Positions 1-5,141 of a DNA stretch of 6,464 nt are shown here, piece after piece. The DNA lies in the NCBI GenBank assembly GCA_033722375.1, contig JAWVZB010000142.1, positions 1 through 6,464 on the forward strand. The letters run 5' to 3'. The DNA comes from JAWVZB01 sp033722375. GTDB taxonomy: Bacteria > Actinomycetota > Nitriliruptoria > Nitriliruptorales > Nitriliruptoraceae. The notes beneath the pieces are model-generated. The model was not told where the DNA came from. It worked only from the letters and a program-made list of their open reading frames with translations, and did not search any database. Positions within the stretch are counted from its first letter, which is position 1, and each line of letters starts with the position of its first letter. Made by a program: the position numbers and the translations under genes.

Positions 1-1
1 C

Positions 2-730
2 GAGCCGCCCGCACCGGGAGGCGATAGCACGCCGGACGGCTCCGGGACATCAACCCCTACCGAGGACTCCACCCCCACCTCGACGACCGAGCCGACGCAG
101 AGCCCGACCACCGAACCGACACAATCCCCCACTGCCAGCGAGCCCACAGACGACTCCACACAGACGAACGCCGCCCCGACCGCGCGCTACGTCACGTCCG
201 TCGCGAGTGGTACCAACGAAGTCACCTTCGATGCGTCGAGCAGCTCGGATCCGGACGGCGACAGCCTGACCTACACGTGGCAGTTCAACGACGGCACCTC
301 CGCCAAGGCCGGGAAGGTCGTCACCCACCAGTTCACGATCAAGGACATGGCGAGTTCGGGGAAGTACGTCGTCACACTCAGCGTCGACGACGGGCAGGGC
401 GGCTCCGACAGCGTGTCGGCGCCGGCGAGCATCAAGATGCCCGATGTCTACGGCATGAACACCGACACCGCCCACCAGGCGATCCGCGGCACGGGCCTCG
501 GGGACCCCTACTACTCCCCGGCGTGGAACGACACGACCTCCTACACCTCCTACTTGCTCTGGAGCCAGTGGCCGGCGGCCGACACGACGCTGACCCCGTC
601 CAGCAGGACGCGCGTGGTCGTGTGGGAGGAGGACTCCTGCATCGCTTTCTGGGAGACCGCCGAAGCCGACGATGAGTGGTGCTACGAGCCGCCACCGCCG
701 TCCCCGACCCTCGACCAGGGCTACTTCTGA
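2..730 (+). CDS. C-terminal part of a PKD and PASTA-like domain extracellular protein (5' end outside window)
   Basis: The frame is open from the left edge, giving 242 visible residues and a TGA stop; the start lies outside. Residues 1-55 are a low-complexity Thr/Pro/Ser/Glu linker typical of wall-spanning or surface proteins. Residues 56-142 look like a PKD immunoglobulin-like domain: it opens with NAAPTA, has the DASSSSDPDGDSLTYTWQF signature, and closes with VVTLSVDDGQGGSDSVSA. Residues 146-211 resemble a PASTA domain, with MPDVYGMNTDTAHQAI at the start and SQWPAADTTLTPSSRTRVVV at the end. PASTA domains bind muropeptides or cell wall in Ser/Thr kinases and penicillin-binding proteins. The 31-residue tail has two Cys (213 and 227) that could form a disulfide, then a Pro run. 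An extracellular location is inferred from the domains. The missing N-terminus could be a PknB-like kinase with a transmembrane helix, or a lipoprotein; nothing visible decides this. Confidence 0.85.
   Translation, partial: EPPAPGGDSTPDGSGTSTPTEDSTPTSTTEPTQSPTTEPTQSPTASEPTDDSTQTNAAPTARYVTSVASGTNEVTFDASSSSDPDGDSLTYTWQFNDGTSAKAGKVVTHQFTIKDMASSGKYVVTLSVDDGQGGSDSVSAPASIKMPDVYGMNTDTAHQAIRGTGLGDPYYSPAWNDTTSYTSYLLWSQWPAADTTLTPSSRTRVVVWEEDSCIAFWETAEADDEWCYEPPPPSPTLDQGYF
86..133 (+). repeat. Tandem 24-bp coding repeat (TEPTQSPT twice)
   Basis: Two consecutive 24-bp units, 86-109 and 110-133, both encode TEPTQSPT and differ mainly at third codon positions. They lie in the Thr/Pro-rich linker before the PKD domain. 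Such linker repeats often vary in copy number between strains. The synonymous differences suggest an old duplication rather than a recent slippage event. Confidence 0.75.
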
Positions 731-749
731 GTTCGCGGCACCTCCGGGG

Positions 750-780
750 CCGGTCGTCCGGTCAGGTTCTCGACCACCGG
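750..780 (+). terminator. Possible weak hairpin after the PKD/PASTA gene
   Basis: CCGGTCGTC at 750-758 can pair with GACCACCGG at 772-780, 8 of 9 positions, around a 13-nt loop, starting 20 nt after the stop codon. There is no T-tract. It may act as a terminator in this high-GC genome, but the imperfect stem and large loop make this uncertain. Confidence 0.25.
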
Positions 781-842
781 AAGAACCCAGCCTCCGGCAC
801 TGTTGTTGTCACCACAACCAACCGTGACGACAGGGACCCAAC

Positions 843-1394
843 GTGGCGACCACCATCATCATCGGAGACGGTCCGGCGGGCCTGAGCGCCGCGCTGTTCC
901 TGGCCAAGAACGACCACGAAGCGGTCGTGTTCGGGCAGGACGACACCGCCATGCACTGGGCGCTGCTGAAGAACTACCTCGGGATCGACGAGCAGCCGGG
1001 CTCGGAGTTCCAGGAGCGTGCGAAGGACCAGGTGAAGCAGTTCGGTGCCGACCTGCGCGACGAGGAGGTCACCGAGGTTCGCCGCGACGCCGACGGATTC
1101 GTCGTGACGACCGCCGGTGGAGGTCAGGAGCGGGGCGACTACCTCGTGCTGGCAGCGGGGAAGGCCGGCGGACAGCTCGCCGAGCAGCTCGACATCGAGG
1201 CCGGCCCCGACGGCGTCGCGCACGACACCGAGTACCGCACGAGCGTCGACCGCGTCTACGCGATCGGCCGCCTCGCGCGTCCCAACCGCAGCCAGGCGAT
1301 CGTCTCGGCCGGGGCGGGTGCCACCGCGGCGCTCGACATCCTGTCCCGCGAGGCCGGCGAGGACGTCCACGACTGGGACAGCCCCGACGACTAG
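843..1394 (+). CDS. Compact single-domain FAD-binding oxidoreductase, thioredoxin-reductase-like
   Basis: A 183-aa acidic protein. It starts at a GTG preceded by AGGGA (832-836) with 6-nt spacing. Residues 5-13 (IIIGDGPAG) are the Rossmann GxGxxG dinucleotide-binding loop. The LLKNYLGI segment, followed by GSEF and a helix ending QFGADL, matches the thioredoxin-reductase layout where NYPG and the GxEL helix follow beta-2. YLVLAAGKAGG is the ATG-like strand. TSVDRVYAIGRLARP followed by SQAIVSAGAGATAALDIL is the terminal FAD-binding motif. Family members are normally about 300 aa with an inserted NADPH domain and often a redox CxxC. Both are absent here, and the usual GD near the C-terminus reads G142-R143. 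The protein has no cysteine at all. It is therefore probably an FAD- or NAD-binding protein with an unknown electron partner, not a thioredoxin reductase. From memory, similar short proteins ending in DVHDWDSP occur in haloarchaea; that is recollection, not a search. The 70-nt gap to the next gene allows co-transcription, though a palindrome lies in it. Confidence 0.85.
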   Translation: MATTIIIGDGPAGLSAALFLAKNDHEAVVFGQDDTAMHWALLKNYLGIDEQPGSEFQERAKDQVKQFGADLRDEEVTEVRRDADGFVVTTAGGGQERGDYLVLAAGKAGGQLAEQLDIEAGPDGVAHDTEYRTSVDRVYAIGRLARPNRSQAIVSAGAGATAALDILSREAGEDVHDWDSPDD

Positions 1395-1421
1395 GTTCCT
1401 CGCCCCGGCGGCGTCAGCGAC

Positions 1422-1431
1422 GTAACGTTAC
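1422..1431. promoter_or_regulatory. Perfect 10-bp palindrome GTAACGTTAC, candidate operator
   Basis: GTAACGTTAC is fully self-complementary and lies 34 nt upstream of the ATPase GTG, in the 70-nt gap after the flavoprotein gene. It is the only AT-richer patch in this GC-rich gap, so it could overlap a promoter and be read by a dimeric repressor such as a TetR- or MarR-type protein. No regulator gene is adjacent. The function is inferred from symmetry and position only. Confidence 0.35.
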
Positions 1432-1464
1432 CTCTGTTTCCTGATCCCTGGACGCGGAGGCGAC

Positions 1465-2556
1465 GTGGGACGCACGCCAGCGGAGAACCCGTTCACGCCC
1501 GGTTTCGGCAACCTCCCCCGGGTCTTCGCGGGGCGACGAGGCGAGTTCGCCGACCTCGACCTGATGGTGGAACGCCTCGCCAGCGGCATCTACGAGCAGG
1601 CACGCATGGTCACCGCGGACCGCGGCTTCGGCAAGACCGTGCTGCTCCGCGAGTTCGAGGAGGAACAGCTCGAGGCGGGGCGCTGGGTCGTGCGTGCCTC
1701 GGCGACCCCCGGCGACGTGGTGCTGACCCGCATCCGCCGCAAGGTCGCCGAACTGGCATCGGACGAGGACCTCGACCTCGAGGAGGATCCCGACGGCGCG
1801 GTCCTCGAGAACCTCCTCGGTGGACTCGCGACACTCGCCCGCGAACACGACACGGTCCTGCTCCTGCTCGTCGACGAGGCGCAGAACATCTCGCTCGAGG
1901 CACTCGGGGAGCTGTTCCACGCGATCCAGGAGGTCCAGACCCGGGTGGTGCGGGTGACCGACCCCGAGTCGGGCGCCAAGCGGCGCGACTCGCTGCCGTT
2001 CGGGGCGGTCGTCGCCGGGCTGCCGGGGCTGGTGGGGCGGCTGCGGGAGGCCGGGTCGACGTTCGGGGAGCGCAGCAAGCCGCTGCCGCTGGACGCCTTC
2101 GGTGAGGCCGACATGCGCGAGGGGCTCCGGGCGCTCGCGAAGGACGGCGGCGCCGACTTCGACGCCGAGGCGCTGGAGATCGTGATGGAGGCCTGCGGCG
2201 GCTACCCCTACTTCCTCCACCTGTACGGCCACGAGGTCTGGAACGCCGGCAAAGGTGACGTCATCACCGTGGACGACACACGGCGCGGGATCGCGGCCGC
2301 ACGCCCCGTCGTCGAGGACTTCTACGAGCAGCGGCTCCGCGAGCTCGGGAAGCGCCAGCGCGAATACCTCGTGGCCGCCGCGGGGATCGACGACGAGGAC
2401 CGCACCTCAGCCGCCGTGGCCGACGCGATGGGGCGTGCCACGCCAGCGCTCGGCTCGACGCAGCAGGCGCTGATCGACCGCCACGGGCTGCTGCGCCGCA
2501 CCGGCGACGGCCGGCTCGTGTTCACGCTGCCGGGGCTGGCCGCCCACCTCGCCTGA
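1465..2556 (+). CDS. AAA ATPase, ORC/Cdc6-like, with predicted C-terminal winged helix
   Basis: A 363-aa P-loop ATPase starting at GTG, with GGAGG (1456-1460) 4 nt upstream. The N-terminal NPFTPGFG...VFAGRRGEF segment (residues 8-28) matches the 'F-x-GR-x-x-E' lead-in of ORC/STAND-type ATPases. Walker A is ADRGFGKT at 51-58, with Ala in the first position, which the general [AG]x4GK[ST] pattern allows. Walker B is LLLLVDEAQ at 132-140, with D137 and E138 as the Mg-binding and catalytic pair. VVAGLPGLVGRL (182-193) occupies the sensor-1 region, ERSKPLPLDAF (202-212) carries a candidate arginine finger, and GGYPYFLHL (245-253) is the lid motif. Residues about 285-363 look like a winged helix for DNA or partner binding. 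Such proteins are usually annotated only as 'ATP-binding protein'; the target is unknown. Nothing nearby shows a defence partner, transposase or replication origin. It ends at a convergent border with the propeller gene. Confidence 0.85.
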   Translation: MGRTPAENPFTPGFGNLPRVFAGRRGEFADLDLMVERLASGIYEQARMVTADRGFGKTVLLREFEEEQLEAGRWVVRASATPGDVVLTRIRRKVAELASDEDLDLEEDPDGAVLENLLGGLATLAREHDTVLLLLVDEAQNISLEALGELFHAIQEVQTRVVRVTDPESGAKRRDSLPFGAVVAGLPGLVGRLREAGSTFGERSKPLPLDAFGEADMREGLRALAKDGGADFDAEALEIVMEACGGYPYFLHLYGHEVWNAGKGDVITVDDTRRGIAAARPVVEDFYEQRLRELGKRQREYLVAAAGIDDEDRTSAAVADAMGRATPALGSTQQALIDRHGLLRRTGDGRLVFTLPGLAAHLA

Positions 2557-2567
2557 AGGAGAGGGTC

Positions 2568-2640
2568 GGGGGCCCCCCCCCCCCGCCGTTCGGGGGGGGC
2601 GCCCCCCCCCCCCCCGGGGGGGGGCCCCGGGGGGGGGCCC
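2568..2640. repeat. Homopolymeric G-run/C-run tract between convergent genes
   Basis: This tract is almost entirely runs of G and C: G5, C12, a short GCCGTTC segment, G8, then C14, G9, C4, G9 and C3. It fills the gap between the ATPase stop and the propeller gene stop. Four G-runs of five or more on the plus strand could form a G-quadruplex. Run lengths like this are hard to sequence and assemble, so exact lengths may be wrong and some of the block may be artefact. Confidence 0.8.
2577..2599. terminator. Candidate bidirectional terminator hairpin within the G/C tract
   Basis: C-run 2577-2584 pairs perfectly with G-run 2592-2599 around a 7-nt loop, GCCGTTC. The hairpin starts 20 nt after the ATPase stop and faces the convergent propeller gene, so it would suit termination from both sides. 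It lacks a T-tract. The stem may originally have been shorter and been inflated by sequencing error. Confidence 0.45.
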
Positions 2641-2653
2641 GCGACGGTGGTGG

Positions 2654-4192
2654 TCAGGCGGTCGTGCGACGGCGGCGCAGTGCGGCCAGCGCGAGGCCGA
2701 GCAGCCCGACCCCGATCAGGGTCGTGGCCGTACCACCGCCGGTGGCGGCGAGCGACTTGTCCTCGGCGTCGGTGCCGGTCTCGGCCAGCCCCTCGTCCTC
2801 AGTGGTGTCCTCGGACGGGGCGGCGGGCGGGGTCCACGGGGCCCACGAGGTGCCCTGGTCCTGGATCGCGGGGCCGGTCGTCGGCAGCCCGTCGACCTGG
2901 ATCACCCAGAGACCGGCGGTCTCGAAGTCACCGCCGTAGTCGGGCGTGCCCTCACCGCCGAAGGAGTTGCCGTAGACGTAGCCGTTCCAGTAGTAGGCGG
3001 CCCAGAAGTCCCCGCCCACCGGTTCGTAGACCGCGTGCTCGACCGCTGCCGACGGATTTTCGTAGTCCACGACGATCATCCCGGACTTGTACCAACCCAC
3101 CGTGAGGTAAGTGGTGCCGGGGATGAAGTTGTAGAAGTGGCTCGTGCAGGGCGTCTCCTCGGAGGCCTCGCTGGTCGAGAACGCCCCGAGCAGACTCGGG
3201 CTGGACGGGTCGCTGATGTCGTAGAACCACAGCGCCCCGAGCGTGTCGGAGGTCGTCGGGGCGCAACCGAACGACACCGCCGCACCACCGAGCTCGTCGT
3301 TGAGCACCAGCGTCGTGCCGTCGGGCGCCAGCCGTGCTGCGTGGTGGATGCTGATGTTGGGGTTCTTGATCGCGGCGACCTCGGTCGGCGTCATCGGGTC
3401 GGAGATGTCCCAGATGAAGGTCTGCTCGACCGCAGCGCAGAACGCGAGCTTCTTCTCGGGGTCGAAGCCGATGTCGTGGCACTCGGCGGTCGCCTCCGGG
3501 GAGATGTCACGCATGGGGATGTTCTTGACGGGGAAGCTCGGATCCGTCAGGTCGACGATCGGCAGGCGGATGTCGGAGGGGTCGGTGAAGTGCGAGCCCG
3601 CCACGTAGGCCAGGCCCGCCCACGGCAGCGTCGAGACGTTGTGGACGTGCGTGCCGCCCAGGTCCTCGGCGGTGACGAAGCCCGTCACGACCGGGTTGGC
3701 GGGATCGGTGATGTCGAAGATGCGCAAGCCCGCCTCCTCCGAGACGTCCTTGCCGTCGGGGTCGAGCTCGGCTGGGCAACCCGTGTTGGTGCTGGCGCTG
3801 TCGATGCCCTGGAGCAGGTAGTTCTCGTAGATGGCGACGTCCGCGTGGTAGCCGCCGCATTCCAGCCCGGCGATGAGCTGCGGCGACGCCGGGTCGGTGA
3901 CGTCGTACACGCGCACCCCGACGAAGGTGCCCTCGGGTGCGGCGGCGGCGCCGGTGGCGTCGGCCCCGGCGACCATGATGTCGCGGCGGCCGGTGATCGT
4001 CTCACCGTCGAAGGTCTGCTCGCCGTCGCGGGTCTGGAAGAACAGGTCGGTGCCGCTGGGGTACTGGTCGTGGGTCACGAACGTGACGTTGTCGGATCTG
4101 CGGTTGGTCTCTGGCTCGGACTGGGCCCAACTCGGCGCGGCGAACGCGGCGACGAGCAGCAGCGCCAGAAGGGTGGACAGGGGGGCACGCAT
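2654..4192 (-). CDS. Secreted LVIVD-repeat beta-propeller protein with LAxTG sortase anchor
   Basis: A 512-aa protein from the ATG at 4192, chosen because a signal peptide begins there and GGGAGA (4198-4203) lies 5 nt upstream. Residues 1-23 are a signal peptide (R2, hydrophobic core, cleavage after SWA). Six LVIVD-type strands with consensus hxDh[TS]DPxxP start near residues 91, 155, 210, 259, 321 and 371 (YDVTDPASP, FDITDPANP, VDLTDPSFP, WDISDPMTP, YDISDPSSP, VDYENP), indicating a beta-propeller. Six cysteines (112, 139, 238, 252, 310, 349) may form disulfides outside the cell. After an acidic Pro/Thr/Glu linker comes LAATG (481-485), a hydrophobic segment (488-505) and RRRR (506-509): a class E sortase signal of the LAxTG type common in high-GC actinobacteria. 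It would be covalently linked to the wall. The propeller's ligand or activity is unknown; adhesion or a metal- or ligand-binding role are possibilities. No sortase gene is in the window. Confidence 0.9.
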   Translation of the reverse strand: MRAPLSTLLALLLVAAFAAPSWAQSEPETNRRSDNVTFVTHDQYPSGTDLFFQTRDGEQTFDGETITGRRDIMVAGADATGAAAAPEGTFVGVRVYDVTDPASPQLIAGLECGGYHADVAIYENYLLQGIDSASTNTGCPAELDPDGKDVSEEAGLRIFDITDPANPVVTGFVTAEDLGGTHVHNVSTLPWAGLAYVAGSHFTDPSDIRLPIVDLTDPSFPVKNIPMRDISPEATAECHDIGFDPEKKLAFCAAVEQTFIWDISDPMTPTEVAAIKNPNISIHHAARLAPDGTTLVLNDELGGAAVSFGCAPTTSDTLGALWFYDISDPSSPSLLGAFSTSEASEETPCTSHFYNFIPGTTYLTVGWYKSGMIVVDYENPSAAVEHAVYEPVGGDFWAAYYWNGYVYGNSFGGEGTPDYGGDFETAGLWVIQVDGLPTTGPAIQDQGTSWAPWTPPAAPSEDTTEDEGLAETGTDAEDKSLAATGGGTATTLIGVGLLGLALAALRRRRTTA

Positions 4193-4197
4193 GGGGG

Positions 4198-4203
4198 TCT
4201 CCC
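4198..4203 (-). promoter_or_regulatory. Ribosome binding site fixing the propeller gene start
   Basis: On the minus strand GGGAGA stands 5 nt before the ATG at 4192. This supports the signal-peptide start over an in-frame start 44 codons upstream at 4324, whose extension is charged, would bury the signal peptide and overlaps the intergenic inverted repeat. Confidence 0.65.
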
Positions 4204-4255
4204 GGATGTCGATCTGCTTGTGGCCCATCGCAGGGCCGTCCTTGTCCACTTCTCT

Positions 4256-4270
4256 GATCGGGCGCCGATC
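4256..4270. promoter_or_regulatory. Inverted repeat GATCGG-GCG-CCGATC, candidate operator or leader hairpin
   Basis: Perfect 6-bp arms (4256-4261 and 4265-4270) surround a 3-nt centre, 63 nt upstream of the propeller gene ATG in the divergent intergenic region. It could be an operator for the propeller gene or a small hairpin in its leader RNA. No regulator is assigned. Confidence 0.3.
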
Positions 4271-4350
4271 TCCTCCCTCCGGATGGACGGGGGCAGGGCC
4301 GACCGGGCAGTGGCCGACGAGCACGACCGCCAGGGGCGCTGGCAGCTCGG

Positions 4351-4380
4351 TTGCGTACCCGCCTCCGTAGCGGCTACGGA
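4351..4380 (+). promoter_or_regulatory. Tentative promoter for the DUF4242 gene
   Basis: TTGCGT at 4351-4356 resembles a -35 box, and TACGGA at 4375-4380 lies 18 nt downstream where a -10 box would sit. The -10 match is poor at its last base. The inverted repeat at 4364-4380 would cover the -10, giving a simple steric-repression arrangement if both are real. Confidence 0.25.
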
Positions 4381-4406
4381 ACCGCCCGCGGAGCTCGCTC
4401 CGTAGC
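4364..4406. promoter_or_regulatory. Array of three TCCGTAGC half-sites, candidate operator
   Basis: TCCGTAGC (4364-4371) and its exact reverse complement GCTACGGA (4373-4380) flank a single G, making a 17-bp near-perfect palindrome. A third copy of TCCGTAGC recurs at 4399-4406 in direct orientation; with flanks the direct repeat is CTCCGTAGCG at 4363-4372 and 4398-4407, 35 bp apart. A further 6-bp inverted repeat, CGGAGC-TC-GCTCCG (4389-4402), partly overlaps the third copy. All lie 32-74 nt before the DUF4242 ATG. Repeated half-sites in a short leader suggest cooperative binding by a dimeric regulator. Confidence 0.45.
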
Positions 4407-4425
4407 GTCGGGAGCGTCAGAGGAA

Positions 4426-4430
4426 GGGAG
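4426..4430 (+). promoter_or_regulatory. Ribosome binding site fixing the DUF4242 start
   Basis: GGGAG lies 7 nt before the ATG at 4438. It favours the 82-aa reading over the in-frame start at 4351, which would put the half-site array inside the coding region and add a basic, low-complexity extension. Confidence 0.7.
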
Positions 4431-4437
4431 CGCGGAG

Positions 4438-4686
4438 ATGCCGCTGTTCATGGATGTCCACAAGCTCGATTCGATCGACCCCGATGCGCTGGCCGGCGCC
4501 CACGAGCGGGACCTCGAGGTCCAGGGCAAGTACGGGGTGGACTACCAGGAGTACTGGTACAGCCAGGAGCCGGGCCGGGTGTTCTGCCTCGTCGAGGCTC
4601 CTGACGCCGAGGCAGCCAACAAGGTCCACGAGGAGGCCCACGGCCTCGTCGCCGACGAGATCATCGAGGTGCAACCGGGGTCGTGA
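4438..4686 (+). CDS. DUF4242 family small protein (SCO4226-like, putative nickel-binding)
   Basis: An 82-aa cytoplasmic protein, the usual family length. It opens MPLFMDVHKLD, continues with GAHERDLEVQGKYGVDYQEYW, and ends VFCLVEAPDAEAANKVHEEAHG and ADEIIEV. These match the DUF4242 pattern as I know it from Streptomyces SCO4226, described as a nickel-binding ferredoxin-like fold protein. His residues at 8, 22, 64 and 68, the last two in VHEEAH, plus nearby Glu/Asp, are candidate metal ligands. C50 sits in the central strand. Nickel binding is transferred from the family and not shown here. The gene is alone on its strand between the divergent propeller gene and the convergent haemoglobin gene, with a repeat-rich upstream region that suggests dedicated regulation. 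It is followed within 25 nt by a strong hairpin. Confidence 0.85.
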   Translation: MPLFMDVHKLDSIDPDALAGAHERDLEVQGKYGVDYQEYWYSQEPGRVFCLVEAPDAEAANKVHEEAHGLVADEIIEVQPGS

Positions 4687-4706
4687 CGACCAACGACGCA
4701 CCGGGT

Positions 4707-4728
4707 GGGGCGGCCAGTTGGCCGCCCC
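4707..4728. terminator. Bidirectional hairpin terminator between DUF4242 and haemoglobin genes
   Basis: GGGGCGGCC (4707-4715) pairs perfectly with GGCCGCCCC (4720-4728) around the loop AGTT. It begins 20 nt after the DUF4242 stop and 18 nt beyond the haemoglobin stop on the other strand, so it can serve both convergent genes. There is no strong T-tract, as is common in high-GC genomes. Confidence 0.75.
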
Positions 4729-4746
4729 CCTCGCATCGTCCGCACC

Positions 4747-5109
4747 TCATCGGCCGAGGACGTCGTCCTTGCCGGTGTGGGCGATCGCCATGACCTCATC
4801 GATCTTGTCGTCGGGGACCCCGAGCTCACCGAGTGTGTCCTCGAAGTGCCCCATGAACCGGTCGTAGTCGGCCTCGTCGAGGCCCTGTCGGCGGGGGCGC
4901 GTGTGGCCCGTGCGCAGCCCCGGCCCGTCGTACTCGTTGGGCCCTCCCAACGCCATCGCGAAGAACGAGCGCTGCCGCTTCTTCAGCCGGTCGAGGTCGA
5001 CGTGCTCGAAGTAGCCGTTGATCTCGTCGTCTGCCTCGACCTTCTCGTAGAACCGGTCCAGCGCTGCTGCGATCGCGGGATCGCCACCGAGGTCGTCGTA
5101 CAGGGACAT
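4747..5109 (-). CDS. glbN: Group I truncated haemoglobin (TrHbN-like)
   Basis: A 120-aa haem protein from ATG 5109, with GGAGG (5117-5121) 7 nt upstream. It begins MSLYDDLGGDPAI, as group I truncated globins do. Aligned by eye to M. tuberculosis TrHbN (GlbN), the key residues coincide: Y21 (B10), L42 (E7), Q46 (E11), F50 (E15) and proximal H69 (F8), with the ALGGPNEYDGPGLRTGH stretch leading to F8. Tyr B10 and Gln E11 stabilise bound O2 in the M. tuberculosis protein, whose known activity is NO dioxygenation to nitrate, so NO detoxification is the likely role. It lacks the long N-terminal pre-A extension of the M. tuberculosis protein. The gene lies 32 nt after the LuxR regulator on the same strand, so the two are probably co-transcribed. 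The reductase that would recycle its haem is not in the window. Confidence 0.93.
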   Translation of the reverse strand: MSLYDDLGGDPAIAAALDRFYEKVEADDEINGYFEHVDLDRLKKRQRSFFAMALGGPNEYDGPGLRTGHTRPRRQGLDEADYDRFMGHFEDTLGELGVPDDKIDEVMAIAHTGKDDVLGR

Positions 5110-5116
5110 CCGGTCT

Positions 5117-5121
5117 CCTCC
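5117..5121 (-). promoter_or_regulatory. Strong Shine-Dalgarno for the haemoglobin gene
   Basis: The minus strand reads GAGGAGGAGACCGG directly before the ATG; its GGAGG core sits 7 nt upstream. It lies in the 32-nt gap after the LuxR stop and shows that the haemoglobin is translated independently, not as the tail of the longer open frame running back across the regulator gene. Confidence 0.75.
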
Positions 5122-5141
5122 TCTTGGCTCCGGTCCCGACG

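Noticed and set aside
805..818. GTTGT-CACC-ACAAC inverted repeat before the flavoprotein gene
   Set aside because: Only 5-bp arms with a 4-nt centre and no flanking support; likely chance.
1414..2232. Long minus-strand open frame of 272 aa opposite the ATPase gene
   Set aside because: It is antisense to a gene with clear Walker A and B motifs, has no recognisable domain, and is a common effect of GC-rich codon bias.
4193..4324. 44-residue N-terminal extension of the propeller protein
   Set aside because: It would place a charged stretch before the signal peptide; the internal ATG has a good RBS.
3035..4405. Plus-strand open frame of 456 aa opposite the propeller gene
   Set aside because: Composition is Val/Arg/Gly/Asp-rich without motifs. 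The minus strand encodes a signal peptide, six repeats and a sortase signal, so this is a shadow.
4351..4437. 29-residue N-terminal extension of the DUF4242 protein
   Set aside because: Family members start at MPLFMD-like sequences, a good RBS precedes 4438, and the extension covers the inverted repeats.
4193..4437. Riboswitch in the divergent intergenic region
   Set aside because: Short hairpins such as GGCCC/GGGCC at 4222-4237 exist, but no conserved core of a known riboswitch class was recognised on either strand.
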